Positions 1 through 8,345 of a DNA stretch of 64,000 nucleotides are shown here, in pieces. The stretch's first letter is position 1, and every line of letters starts with the position of its first letter. Both the position numbers and the translations under genes were made by a program. Below the pieces are notes generated by a model. The model was given only the letters and a program-made list of their open reading frames with translations, had not been told where the DNA came from and made no database searches. Origin of the DNA: Streptomyces sp. NRRL S-1022 (GTDB lineage: Bacteria; Actinomycetota; Actinomycetes; Streptomycetales; Streptomycetaceae); NCBI RefSeq assembly GCF_000720135.1, contig NZ_JOIU01000016.1, positions 248,001 through 312,000 of the forward strand, written 5' to 3'.

Positions 1-299
1 CAGACCTGCCAGAACGGGGACGCCCAGCGGCCGGCCACGAAGGCGAAGCCGATCTTGGACACACCGCCGTCCAGCACCAGCTGGATCAGCAGGTGGCCGA
101 GGACGAGGACGACCAGCACGATGCCGGACAGGCGCATGAACAGCCAGGCCGCCAGCTCGAAGTTGCCCCGGGTCGACTTGGGGGACTTCTTGGTGCGCTT
201 GCGGGGCGCCTCGATGAACGGGGCCGGGTTGTCGACGGTGTAGACGGGGGCACCCTCGACGGGGCCGACTCCGGAGGCCGCGGTTTCAGTCGTGGACAT
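1..299 (-). CDS. sdhD: Succinate dehydrogenase hydrophobic membrane anchor subunit (partial)
   Basis: This is the N-terminal 99 residues of a small membrane subunit; the rest lies beyond the left edge. The start ATG is at 299, preceded by a GGGAG ribosome site, and follows the stop of sdhC by only 5 nt, so the two are cotranscribed. A basic segment near residues 33-44 precedes a conserved NFELAAWLFMRLSG stretch and a hydrophobic helix (about residues 58-76), as in actinobacterial SdhD. With SdhC it anchors the flavoprotein and iron-sulfur subunits and carries electrons to quinone. Identity rests on this pattern and on the adjacent sdhC. Confidence 0.9.
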   Translation of the reverse strand, partial: MSTTETAASGVGPVEGAPVYTVDNPAPFIEAPRKRTKKSPKSTRGNFELAAWLFMRLSGIVLVVLVLGHLLIQLVLDGGVSKIGFAFVAGRWASPFWQV

Positions 300-304
300 C
301 GGCG

Positions 305-685
305 TCAGCTCCCAAACAGGACACGGTAGGCGTGGCCGAGGACCGGGTAGATCGCCCCGAGCATCAGCACGATCCACACGCCCATCACGGTCCAGAACAT
401 CTGCTTCTGGTAGCGCGGGCCCTTCGACCAGAAGTCGACGGCGATGACGCGCAGGCCGTTGAGCGCGTGGAAGAGGATGGCGGCGACGAGGCCGTACTCC
501 AGCAGCGCGACGATCGGCGTCTTGTACGTGGCTACGACCTTGTCGTAGTCCTCGGGGGAGACACGCACGAGAGCGGTGTCCAGCACGTGAACGAACAGGA
601 AGAAGAAAATGAGGACGCCGGTGACTCGATGAGCCACCCAGGACCACATTCCTTCCCGGCCGCGGTACAGCGTTCCAGCCGGCAC
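305..685 (-). CDS. sdhC: Succinate dehydrogenase cytochrome b556 subunit
   Basis: The 126-residue protein has three hydrophobic helices (about residues 19-40, 61-80 and 97-118). It contains the SdhC features WSWVAHRVTGV and FHALNGLRVI, where the conserved His residues include the expected haem b ligand. It anchors the succinate dehydrogenase complex in the membrane and passes electrons to menaquinone. The start is GTG at 685 with a GGAGGG ribosome site 7 nt upstream. It is the first gene of the operon running off the left edge; sdhA and sdhB are expected there but not seen. Length and topology are normal for the family. Confidence 0.93.
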   Translation of the reverse strand: MPAGTLYRGREGMWSWVAHRVTGVLIFFFLFVHVLDTALVRVSPEDYDKVVATYKTPIVALLEYGLVAAILFHALNGLRVIAVDFWSKGPRYQKQMFWTVMGVWIVLMLGAIYPVLGHAYRVLFGS

Positions 686-876
686 GGAAGAACCCTCCGG
701 GAGCGGGGACTAGGGCCGCGCCGGCTTCACTGTCGGTCGGGCCCGGCCGGGTACGGTCCACCGGCCCTCTGCATGGTATCCACGTGCCGCCGTGGTGCTT
801 ACGGGGGGCCTACCGGTGTGATCAAAGTGGCACGCGGTTGGGCTAGCCGACGCGGCTTGCGGGCCGGATCCGGTGG

Positions 877-1452
877 TCATTTGCCGGGTGTGGGGGCATT
901 TGGGCTGGTAGCGCCCGCGTGGCGGTGGCCACAAATCGAAAACGGCTCGGCGCCGCTGAGCAGGACTCGCAGCCGTCCCCGGGCCAGACGCCGCAGTTCC
1001 TCGGCCGCCGTCACCCGCTCCTCCTCCGGATCGTTTGCCAATCGTGACCGGATCGCTTCGAGGATGTGGTCGATGACCTCGTCCCGGGGGACGTCACCCG
1101 GATAGATGACGAACGCGTGTCCGAATCTCGCCTCGTAGGCGGCGCGCGCGGCGCCCAGGGCGGTGTGGGCCGCCGAGTACGTGTCCTCGGGGAGTTCCGG
1201 GAGGGTCTCGTCGGCCAGGGCCTCGGCCAGGTCGGCGGGGGAGAGGTCGTACGCCGCCTCGTCCGCGGCGGCCAGCAGGGCGTCCAGGTCGGGGTAGGGG
1301 CGGTGGTCGGCGATCCGGTCGGCCCAGCGCAGGCTGTGCAGGCAGTGCAGGAGCAGGGTGCGGGCCTCGTCGGCGCGGGCTGTGTTGAAGGCGTCGAGGG
1401 GCGTGGGGAGATACGGCAGGCGGTGGGCGGGCAGCGTGGGTCCTCGCGTCAC
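877..1452 (-). CDS. OHCU decarboxylase-like protein
   Basis: The 191-residue protein resembles 2-oxo-4-hydroxy-4-carboxy-5-ureidoimidazoline decarboxylase, the last enzyme of uric acid to allantoin conversion. The best matches are the C-terminal pattern AYEARFGHAFVIY followed by a helix with SRLANDPEEER, and the central RPYPDLDALLAAADEA segment. The HPRIG catalytic motif normally found between them is not visible; the corresponding stretch reads ALADETLPELPEDTY. It may therefore be a divergent or non-catalytic homologue. It stands alone, upstream of sdhC on the same strand, with no urate or allantoin genes nearby. The start is GTG at 1452, with no clear ribosome site. Confidence 0.62.
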   Translation of the reverse strand: MTRGPTLPAHRLPYLPTPLDAFNTARADEARTLLLHCLHSLRWADRIADHRPYPDLDALLAAADEAAYDLSPADLAEALADETLPELPEDTYSAAHTALGAARAAYEARFGHAFVIYPGDVPRDEVIDHILEAIRSRLANDPEEERVTAAEELRRLARGRLRVLLSGAEPFSICGHRHAGATSPNAPTPGK

Positions 1453-1594
1453 ATGTGGCGTGGCAGGGGATGCTGTGAAAGGTGTGTCGTCAGGTTATCG
1501 AGAGTGGTCACGCTGTGTCCGAGGGATAGCTGAATTTCACCCGAACGGAAGAGTTTGAGGCCGCTTGGGTGACGGATGGGCCGGCGATCGGTCG

Positions 1595-1600
1595 TACGTT
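1595..1600 (+). promoter_or_regulatory. Likely -10 element of a leaderless GH20 transcript
   Basis: TACGTT ends 6 nt before the GTG at 1607. No Shine-Dalgarno sequence lies between them, so transcription probably starts at the start codon. Confidence 0.4.
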
Positions 1601-1606
1601 GGCAGG

Positions 1607-3283
1607 GTGACCCAGCACAGGCTCAGGCGCCGGGGCTCGGCGCGACAGGTGATACGCAAGCGGGCGGTGGTGGCCGCCGCGGTCGTGGGGACGGTCGCGC
1701 TCGGCACGGGCGTCGCCGTCTGGGCCTCGGCGGACGGGGGCGGCGCGGCCGTGAGCGGCGCGCGGCAGCCGTCCCCCGGGCGGGCGGCCGGCACCGCGGC
1801 CGGCCCGGGGCAGCCGGCGACCGCGTCGGCCAGCCCCCGCCCCAGTCCCAGCCGGTCGTACCCGCTCTCGCAGGCGCCGCGCACCATACCCGCGGTCCGC
1901 TCCCACACCCCGGCGCGCGGTCCGGGCTGGAAGCCGCGGCACGGCGAGCGGGTGGTGGTGAGCGACCCCGCGCTGGCCGACGAGGGCCGGCTGATGGCCG
2001 GGGAGCTGGGGCTCGCCTACGCGGGGGAGAAGAGCGACGTCCGGGCGGGCGACGTGCGGCTCGCGCTCGGCGGCGGGGGCGGGAACCGGGAGTCGTACAC
2101 GCTGACCGTCCGGGGCGGGCGGGTCGACATCAGCGGGCCCGGCGAGGCGGGCGTCTTCTACGGCACCCGCACCCTGAAGCAGGAGGTCCACGGCGGCGGT
2201 ACGGCCCCCGAGGGCGTCGTACGCGACCAGCCGGCCAAGCCGGTGCGCGGGTTCATGCTGGACATCGCGCGCAAGCCGTACTCCGAGGCCTGGATCGAGG
2301 ACCGGATACGCGAGCTGGGGGACCTGAAGTACAACGAGCTGGGCCTGCACTTCTCCGACGACCAGGCCTTCCGGATCGAGTCCAGCAGCCACCCGGAGAT
2401 CGTCTCCCCGGTCCATCTGACCAAGGCCCAGGTCAGGCGGATCGTGGCACTGGCGGACAGCCGGCACATCACCGTCGTGCCCGAGATCGACTCGCCCGGA
2501 CACCTGGGCGCCGTCCTCGCCGCCCACCCGGACCTGCAGCTGCGCAACGTGAACGGAGTGGCGACCAGGGGTGCGATCGACATCTCCAAGGACGCCTCCG
2601 CGCGGCTCGTCGACGACCTGCTGAACGAGTACGCCGGGCTGTTCACCGGCGGCCAGTGGCACCTGGGCGGTGACGAGTACCAGGCGCTCACCGTGCGGGA
2701 CCCGCAGGCCTCCTACCCGCAGCTGGCGGCCGCCGCCCGGCAGCGGTACGGCGCCGGCGGGACCGTCGCCGACCTCGCCACCGGCTGGCTCGACGACCGC
2801 GCCGCCACCGTCCGCGCCCACCACCGGACCATGCGCGCCTGGAACGACGGCTTCTTCCGCGGCACCTCCGTGCAGCCCGCGGGCGACCTCCAGGTCGCCT
2901 ACTGGACCGGCAAGGAGATCGGCGCCCGGCCGCCGGCGGAGTACCTGAGCGCCGGCCGCAAGGTGCTCAACTACAACGACGAGTACCTCTACTACGTGCT
3001 CGGCCAGCCGCAGACCTTCGTCTACCCGACAGGACAGCGCATCTACGAGCAGTGGAACCCGCGGGTGCTGCGCGGCACGACCGCCGTCCCGGCGCGCTAC
3101 GACGGCCAGATCCTCGGCGGCTCGTTCGCGGTCTGGTCCGACCGCCCGAACGCGCAGACGGAGGCCCAGGTCGCCGCGGGCATCCGGATGCCGCTGCGGG
3201 CCACCGCGCAGAAGCTGTGGGACGCGCGCACACCGGCGCTCTCCTGGGCCGGCTTCCGGAGTCTGGCGAACCGGCTGGGCTGA
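1607..3283 (+). CDS. Secreted beta-N-acetylhexosaminidase (GH20)
   Basis: A 558-residue family 20 glycoside hydrolase that removes terminal N-acetylhexosamine from chitin or peptidoglycan fragments. A basic N-terminus and hydrophobic helix (about residues 15-37) form a signal peptide or anchor, followed by a Pro/Ala/Ser linker and the GH20b domain. The catalytic barrel begins near residue 210 (KPVRGFMLDIARK) and contains the Asp-Glu catalytic pair in HLGGDEY (Asp356, Glu357). I chose GTG at 1607 because TACGTT at 1595-1600 lies 6 nt upstream, as in a leaderless transcript; an in-frame start at 1565 would place extra residues before the signal peptide. It is an isolated gene. Confidence 0.92.
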   Translation: MTQHRLRRRGSARQVIRKRAVVAAAVVGTVALGTGVAVWASADGGGAAVSGARQPSPGRAAGTAAGPGQPATASASPRPSPSRSYPLSQAPRTIPAVRSHTPARGPGWKPRHGERVVVSDPALADEGRLMAGELGLAYAGEKSDVRAGDVRLALGGGGGNRESYTLTVRGGRVDISGPGEAGVFYGTRTLKQEVHGGGTAPEGVVRDQPAKPVRGFMLDIARKPYSEAWIEDRIRELGDLKYNELGLHFSDDQAFRIESSSHPEIVSPVHLTKAQVRRIVALADSRHITVVPEIDSPGHLGAVLAAHPDLQLRNVNGVATRGAIDISKDASARLVDDLLNEYAGLFTGGQWHLGGDEYQALTVRDPQASYPQLAAAARQRYGAGGTVADLATGWLDDRAATVRAHHRTMRAWNDGFFRGTSVQPAGDLQVAYWTGKEIGARPPAEYLSAGRKVLNYNDEYLYYVLGQPQTFVYPTGQRIYEQWNPRVLRGTTAVPARYDGQILGGSFAVWSDRPNAQTEAQVAAGIRMPLRATAQKLWDARTPALSWAGFRSLANRLG

Positions 3284-3427
3284 GAACCGAGTGGACGCAC
3301 GACGGCGTCCGGCCATATGTTCCGGTGTCCGCGCGCGTGTTCGCATGCGCGCCGGCATCAGGACGCGCGCCGGTTCGGGGAGAGCCGCGCGCCGGCCCGG
3401 ATCTCGTCTTCTCGGGGGAACACCTTC

Positions 3428-4147
3428 ATGACCACGCCCATGCCCGCGCCCATGCCCACTCCGCCGTACGCCGCCCCGCCCGGCGGCGCCTGGCTGCGCT
3501 CGCCGGCCGCGCTCGGCCGCGCCACCGCCGTGCTGCTCGGTCTCGTCATCGCCACCGACCTGTTCGCCTGCTACGCCGACTTCCTGGAGATGGACGTCAC
3601 CGGCGACCTGGCGGCCGGCGTCACCGGAGCCGACGTCATCGACCGGGCGGACCGGGCGGACTCCCTCTACGGTGCCGCCGGCATCGCGCAGGGGGTCGCG
3701 CTGGTGGCCACGGCCGTCGTCTACCTGTGCTGGCTGTGGCGGATCCGGGTGAACGCCGAGGTGTTCGACGCCTCCCGGCACAGCATGAAGCGCGGCTGGA
3801 CCATCGGCGCCTGGTTCTGCCCGGTGGTGAACCTGTGGTTCCCGCGCCGGATCGTCGCCGACAGCTGGGACGCCAGCGCTCCCTGGGGCTCGCGGTCCGG
3901 CCACTCCCCGGTCAACGCCTGGTGGACGGTGTGGCTCGCCGGCCTGCTCGTGGGCCGGTTCGCGGACACCAGCTCCCGGCACGCCGAGACGGCCGACGAG
4001 CTGAAGGAGGCCGCCAAGGCGATGCTGCTCTCCGACGGCCTCGACATCGCCGCCGCCGCCCTGGCCGTCGTGGTGGTCGTCCAGCTGACCCGGATGCAGG
4101 AGCGCAAGGTCCACTCCGGCGAGCTGCCGGCTCCCGCGCTTGGCTGA
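3428..4147 (+). CDS. DUF4328 domain membrane protein
   Basis: A 239-residue integral membrane protein with a short Pro-rich cytoplasmic N-terminus and about four hydrophobic segments (near residues 32-52, 82-102, 120-140 and 195-217). The motif WTIGAWFCPVVNLWFPRRI is typical of DUF4328, a family of unknown function common in actinobacteria. ATG at 3428 is preceded by GGGGGAA; an in-frame upstream ATG at 3317 would add an Arg/His-rich stretch unlike the family. No operon partners are evident, and no function should be assumed. Confidence 0.8.
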   Translation: MTTPMPAPMPTPPYAAPPGGAWLRSPAALGRATAVLLGLVIATDLFACYADFLEMDVTGDLAAGVTGADVIDRADRADSLYGAAGIAQGVALVATAVVYLCWLWRIRVNAEVFDASRHSMKRGWTIGAWFCPVVNLWFPRRIVADSWDASAPWGSRSGHSPVNAWWTVWLAGLLVGRFADTSSRHAETADELKEAAKAMLLSDGLDIAAAALAVVVVVQLTRMQERKVHSGELPAPALG

Positions 4148-4239
4148 AAACCCCTGGCTGTGACACTCCCGCTCCGTCGCACGCAGTAAGGGGAAGTGCG
4201 GGCTCCGTACCGGTCGGTGCCCTGGCGAGGGAGGCATTC

Positions 4240-4815
4240 ATGAGCCTGGTGGACCTGATCGCACAGGCCGACGAGCGCGGACTGGCCGCCAGCGGATTGG
4301 CTTGTTTGGATCGGTGTCTGCCGCTGCTCGGCGGCGACGACGAGCTGCTGCGCCCGCTGTGGGCCCGCCTCGCCGACGGCTCCGGCTGGGCCGCCGAGCT
4401 GAGCCGGGCCCGCGAGGCGCTCGGCTCCGCGGAGCCCGCCGACGAGGCCGCGCGGCTCGCCCGCCGGATGCTCCGGTCGGCCCCGGCCGAGCGCACCGCC
4501 GACGCGGTACGGCCCTGGGCCGACGCCTGTTCCGTCGCCTCGCTGCGGGTCCACCGGCTGCTCGACCCCGCCACGGACGACGGCCCGGACCCGGGGGACG
4601 CCGACGGCCTCGCCGCCGGGCGCGCGGGCGACCCGGCGGACCTGCCGCCGCTCGTCGCCGCCGAACTGCGCCGCCAGGCCGCGGTGCTGGAACTGCTCGC
4701 CGGGCACGGCGCGCAGGGCCTGCGGCGGGCGCTGGAGGTGTCGGTGGAGGGCCGCCGGGTGCTGCGCGCGGTGGTCTCCCGCCGGGCGCGCAGCGCCGCG
4801 GAACCGGGGGCGTGA
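4240..4815 (+). CDS. Hypothetical helical protein
   Basis: A 191-residue soluble protein, almost entirely Ala/Leu/Arg-rich helix, starting MSLVDLIAQADERGLAASG. It has no signal peptide, membrane span or recognised motif. ATG at 4240 has a GAGG ribosome site 5 nt upstream (GGGAGGCATTC). It lies 92 nt after the DUF4328 gene on the same strand. Codon use matches the neighbours, so it is probably a real native gene. I do not recognise the family. Confidence 0.7.
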   Translation: MSLVDLIAQADERGLAASGLACLDRCLPLLGGDDELLRPLWARLADGSGWAAELSRAREALGSAEPADEAARLARRMLRSAPAERTADAVRPWADACSVASLRVHRLLDPATDDGPDPGDADGLAAGRAGDPADLPPLVAAELRRQAAVLELLAGHGAQGLRRALEVSVEGRRVLRAVVSRRARSAAEPGA

Positions 4816-4872
4816 CGGGGGCCTGTGCCGTTCGTGCGGCGGACCTGGGGTGGTCCTGCGACGGTTGGCGGA

Positions 4873-4888
4873 ACGTTTCGGGAAACGT
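4873..4888. promoter_or_regulatory. Inverted repeat upstream of the 143-aa gene
   Basis: ACGTTT-CGGG-AAACGT is a perfect 6-bp inverted repeat with a 4-nt centre, in the 119-nt gap between two genes and about 45 nt before the 4935 start. It could be an operator; no T-run follows it, so a terminator is less likely. Confidence 0.4.
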
Positions 4889-4934
4889 CCCGTGCCCCCG
4901 TGACGGAACCTCGCCCCGGCTCGCTCTTCCCTAT

Positions 4935-5366
4935 GTGACAGCCGATGTGACAGCTCATGTGACGGCCCGGTACGGGACAGCGCAGCAGGAGACCAGGCCG
5001 CCCGCCGCGGCCAAGCCCGTGCGGTGGGCGGCGGACGCGGTGGCGACCATGCGCGAGGGCGCGCGGATCCGGCTCGACTACTCGGCGCAGAGCCTGTGGC
5101 GGGTGGACCGGATGATCGAGGAGATACGCCGCGAGGGACCGCCGTACGCGGCCGTCCAGAGCGTGCTGCGCGGCTTCGGCGCCTACGCCGGTGAGGTGAT
5201 CGTCCGGCAGACCGGCGCCGAGTGGTGGGCGACCGGCGGCGAGCACTGGCTGCGCACCCCCGACGGCCGGCTGTGGGACCCCCTCGACGAGGCGCGCCGC
5301 TGCTACGGCGGCCACGGCTCGCTCCGGCTGCTGTGCCGGGACGCGACCGCGAGCGCCTCCGGCTGA
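4935..5366 (+). CDS. Hypothetical small protein with Trp-Gly-Gly motif
   Basis: The reading frame encodes 143 residues from GTG at 4935. The first codons come from three tandem GTGACA-type repeats (VTADVTAHVTAR), so starts at 4935, 4947 or 4959 are all possible and no ribosome site decides between them. The conserved-looking core is AEWWATGGEHWLRTPDGRLWDPLDEARRCYG after a helical region. There is no signal peptide or membrane span. I do not recognise the family. The rest of the frame has native codon use and good third-position GC, which supports a real gene. Confidence 0.6.
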   Translation: MTADVTAHVTARYGTAQQETRPPAAAKPVRWAADAVATMREGARIRLDYSAQSLWRVDRMIEEIRREGPPYAAVQSVLRGFGAYAGEVIVRQTGAEWWATGGEHWLRTPDGRLWDPLDEARRCYGGHGSLRLLCRDATASASG

Positions 5367-5464
5367 GCTGCCTGTGACACTTCCGTCGGGGCCGACGCTG
5401 ATGATCGTGGAGGGCGACAGACACGGCCGGAGCGTGTCGCACCGGTGACGGAAAGCGCCACGCA

Positions 5465-6115
5465 GTGGCCAGGAACTCGGCACGAACGAGGACGGTCTTG
5501 GGCCAGGGAGGGGAACCCCGCCGCCCGCAGCCGCGGGACGGGGAGCTGGGCGCGGCCGTCGCGCGGGCCCAGGACGGTGACGAGACCGCCTTCGCGGTGG
5601 CCTACCGGATCGTGCAGCCCGGCCTGCTCGGCTACCTGCGGGGCCTGGTGGGCGACGACGCGGAGGACGTCGCCTCCGACGCCTGGCTGGAGATCGCCCG
5701 CGACCTCGGCCGGTTCCGGGGCGACGGCGCCGGCTTCCGCGGCTGGACCGCGACCATCGCCCGGCACCGCGCGCTGGACCACCTGCGCCGGCAGCGGGTA
5801 CGGCCCCGGGCGGCGCAGCTCGAACAGGACGCCCTGGAGCTGCCCGGCCGGCACAGCACCCACGACCAGGCCCTGGAGTCGCTGTCCACCGAACGCGCGC
5901 TGGACCTGGTGCGCGGGCTGCCCCGGGACCAGGCCGAGGCGGTGCTGCTCCGGGTGGTCGTCGGCCTCGACGGCCCCGCCGCCGCCCGCGTCCTCGGCAA
6001 ACGCCCCGGCGCCGTCCGCACCGCCGCCTACCGGGGGCTGCGCCGCCTGGCCCGCCAGCTCGGCGCCGACGGTGTGACGGATGCGGAACCGCCGACGCTG
6101 GGTGAGTCGGGATGA
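5465..6115 (+). CDS. ECF-type sigma-70 factor, copy 1
   Basis: A 216-residue sigma factor with region 2 (about residues 30-105: AQDGDETAF, EDVASDAWLEIARDL, GWTATIARHRALDHLR) and region 4 (about residues 140-200: LPRDQAEAVLLRVVVGLDGPAAARVLGKRPGAVRTAAYRGLRRL). It directs RNA polymerase to its own promoter set. The start is GTG at 5465 with GGAAAG about 10 nt upstream; a later TTG at codon 12 is also possible. It is a close paralogue of the sigma factor at 9290, and each copy is followed by a matching membrane protein, so the pair looks like a duplicated sigma/anti-sigma unit. Confidence 0.88.
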   Translation: MARNSARTRTVLGQGGEPRRPQPRDGELGAAVARAQDGDETAFAVAYRIVQPGLLGYLRGLVGDDAEDVASDAWLEIARDLGRFRGDGAGFRGWTATIARHRALDHLRRQRVRPRAAQLEQDALELPGRHSTHDQALESLSTERALDLVRGLPRDQAEAVLLRVVVGLDGPAAARVLGKRPGAVRTAAYRGLRRLARQLGADGVTDAEPPTLGESG

Positions 6116-6308
6116 ACGAGAGCGGGCGCGGGACGTATGTACGGACGTCCGCCGCGGCCGTTCCGGCAGCCGGCCCGCGGGTGGCGGTCCTGGCGGCCGG
6201 CGGGCTCGGCCGGTTGCCCGCTGCGGCTCGCGGGTGGCGGCCCGGCCGGTCCCGCGGCGGGTGCCCGCAGGGCGGGTGGACCGGTGTACGGAGTTCCGGG
6301 CGGACCGG

Positions 6309-7217
6309 ATGAGGACGGGAACGGGCATGGGTGAACGGCACGGCGGCGACGGGCTGCCCGGCGCCCGGCGCGCACACCCCGACGGCACCGTCGCCGCGCC
6401 CGAGCCGCCCGGCACCTCCCCGGGCCGCACGGAGCTGGAGGCACGGTTCGGCGCCGCGCTGCGCGCCCGGGACGCCGGCCCCGAGGCCGAGCGCAACGCC
6501 GTCGCCGCGTTCCGGGCCGCGCGCGAGGCGGGCGCGCACGACGCCAGGACCCGCGCCCGGGACGACTGGCGGCCCGGGCGGCCCCGCCGCGCCCGCCGCT
6601 CCCTGCGGACCACCCTCTCGCTGGCCCTGGCGAGCCTCACGCTGGGCGGAGCCGCCGTCGCCGCGATCGGCTCCGCGCGGTCCGGGCCCGAGGACGGCGC
6701 CCGGCACGCCCCGCGCTCCGCGCACCCCTCGCCGGGCGCCCGCTCCGCCCCGGCGGCGCACGCCACGGCCGCCGGTACGACGGCCCGGCCGGAGGACACC
6801 GGCACCGCCGTGCCCTCCGGGAGGCCCGCGCACCCGACGACCGCCGGGGACACCCCGGCCCACTGCCGTGCCTACGCGCAGGCGGGGGAGCGGGGCGGCG
6901 CCCTGGAGGCGACGGCGTGGCAGCGGCTGGTCGCCGCGGCGGGCGGCCGGGACAGGGTCGCGGCCTACTGCGCCGCCCGGACGGCCCGTACACGGGGCGG
7001 AACCACCGGCACGACGGCCCGGCCCGGCCACTCCGGCGCCACCGGCGAGGGCGACGGCAACGCCCGGGGCAACGGCCAGGGCAAAGGCGTCGGCCGCAGG
7101 GAGCCGACCGGCGACCCACTGGTCAGAGGCACTTCTCGCTTGTTTGATCACCTGTCGGACAGCCTGCTTCGTGAGAGCCCGACGCTAGGTTCTGTCCCTG
7201 ACCTCGATCCTTCGTGA
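6309..7217 (+). CDS. Putative membrane partner (anti-sigma-like) of sigma copy 1
   Basis: A 302-residue predicted single-span membrane protein. The N-terminal cytoplasmic part contains a helix ending EAERNAVAAFRAAREA that matches the partner at 9952; a hydrophobic helix (SLRTTLSLALASLTLGGAA) comes near residues 97-115; a Pro/Ala/Thr linker and an outer domain with two Cys (HCRAY ... RVAAYC) follow. It has no zinc-binding anti-sigma motif (HxxxCxxC), so an anti-sigma role is inferred only from position. The start may be 6309 (overlapping an upstream stop as ATGA) or 6327. The last 28 or so codons fall inside the direct repeat at 7119, so the C-terminus is probably not the original one. Confidence 0.6.
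   Translation: MRTGTGMGERHGGDGLPGARRAHPDGTVAAPEPPGTSPGRTELEARFGAALRARDAGPEAERNAVAAFRAAREAGAHDARTRARDDWRPGRPRRARRSLRTTLSLALASLTLGGAAVAAIGSARSGPEDGARHAPRSAHPSPGARSAPAAHATAAGTTARPEDTGTAVPSGRPAHPTTAGDTPAHCRAYAQAGERGGALEATAWQRLVAAAGGRDRVAAYCAARTARTRGGTTGTTARPGHSGATGEGDGNARGNGQGKGVGRREPTGDPLVRGTSRLFDHLSDSLLRESPTLGSVPDLDPS
7119..7186. repeat. Imperfect direct repeat, left copy, flanking the DUF5996-VOC segment
   Basis: This copy aligns with 8904-8970. The first 12 bases (CTGGTCAGAGGC) are identical, and 36 of the first 56 positions match without gaps, including GATCAC and GGACA. It overlaps the 3' end of the sigma-partner gene. It may be one end of an inserted segment. Confidence 0.55.
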
Positions 7218-7375
7218 CGGTCCGCTGGTTCCCAGACGACGGCGTGACCTGGGCGGCGGCCCGTGCGGCGGCCCCGGGCTGAACTGCTCCCTCGGCGGCG
7301 TGCGGGATGTCCCCGGCGGGGTCATGATGGGACGGCCCGGCCGCCGCGGGAGCGCCGGGCGGGAAGGGGCAGGCG

Positions 7376-8311
7376 ATGGAGCTGTTCCCGCCGGTGCCGC
7401 TCGCGGAGTGGCGGGACACCAAGGAGACGCTGCACCGCTTCGCGCAGATCGTCGGCAAGATCCGCATGGCCGCGAGCGCCCGGCGCAACCACTGGTGGAA
7501 CGTCCCGTTCCATGTCACTGGGCGCGGCATCACCACCCGACCGATGGGTCAGGTCGACGGGAATCCGATCTTCACGATCGACTTCGACTTCGTCGACCAC
7601 CGGCTCGCCGTCATGACGCTCGACGGCGAAGAGCGGTCCTTTCCGCTTCCGGGCCAGTCCGTCGCATCCTTCTACGACCAGACCCTGGCCGCTCTGGCCG
7701 CACTGGGCGTCCGGGTGGACATCGCTATTCCCAGGCCCTTCGATCTGTCCGACGCCGACCGGCCGTTCGCCGAGGACACCGAGCACGCGACCTACGACCC
7801 GGTGGCCGCAAACCGCTACTGGCGGGTGCTGAGCCAAGTGGCATCCGTGCTGGAGGAGTTCGCGGCGGGCTACTCGGGAAAGGCCAGCCCGGTGCACCAC
7901 TTCTGGCACACCTTCGACATCGCCCACAGCCGGTTCTCCGGGCGCCGGGTCGACCAGCCCGCGCAGGTCGACCCCGTCACCCGGGAGGCGTACTCCTCGG
8001 AAGTGATCAGCTTCGGCTTCTGGTTCGGCGACGACACCTTCGCCGAGCCCGCGTTCTACTCGTACACCGCCCCCGAGCCCGCCGGCCTGGCCGAAGCGCC
8101 GCTCAGCCCGGCGTCCGCGCAGTGGGTCGCGCGCGGCGACAGCCACCTGGCCGTGCTGCGCTACGACGCGGCCCGCGCCGAGGCCGACCCACGTGCCGCC
8201 GTGCTCGCCTTCTACGAAAGCGCCTACCAGGCCGGGGCCGGACGCGCCGGATGGGACATCGCGGCGCTTGCGTGCCCCGGCGGAATCACGGACCCGGTCC
8301 GTCGCATCTGA
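7376..8311 (+). CDS. DUF5996 family protein
   Basis: A 311-residue soluble protein matching the DUF5996 pattern: RNHWWNVPFHVTGRGITT near residue 41, FTIDFDFVDHRLAV near residue 65, then PFAEDTEHATYDP, SPVHHFWHTFDIAHSRFSGRR and EAYSSEVISFGFWFGDD. The family is widespread in actinobacteria and some plant-associated bacteria; its function is not established as far as I know. ATG at 7376 follows GGAAGGGG at good spacing. It lies in the segment flanked by direct repeats and may have been acquired. Confidence 0.85.
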   Translation: MELFPPVPLAEWRDTKETLHRFAQIVGKIRMAASARRNHWWNVPFHVTGRGITTRPMGQVDGNPIFTIDFDFVDHRLAVMTLDGEERSFPLPGQSVASFYDQTLAALAALGVRVDIAIPRPFDLSDADRPFAEDTEHATYDPVAANRYWRVLSQVASVLEEFAAGYSGKASPVHHFWHTFDIAHSRFSGRRVDQPAQVDPVTREAYSSEVISFGFWFGDDTFAEPAFYSYTAPEPAGLAEAPLSPASAQWVARGDSHLAVLRYDAARAEADPRAAVLAFYESAYQAGAGRAGWDIAALACPGGITDPVRRI

Positions 8312-8345
8312 CGAATTCGGTCAGCAGCGCAGCGCGGTGCAGTGG

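Noticed and set aside
1503..1509. AGTGGTC, half of a DasR site, upstream of the hexosaminidase gene
   Set aside because: The second half (GACCA-like) is missing, so DasR control cannot be claimed from this sequence.
1508..4237. Very long minus-strand open frame opposite the hexosaminidase and DUF4328 genes
   Set aside because: It is a shadow typical of high-GC DNA. The plus-strand frames encode recognisable families; this frame has Arg/Gly/Pro-rich composition and no domain.
3912..7151. 1079-codon minus-strand open frame
   Set aside because: It is antisense to several real genes including the sigma factor, has extreme Arg/Pro content, and no ribosome site or domain.
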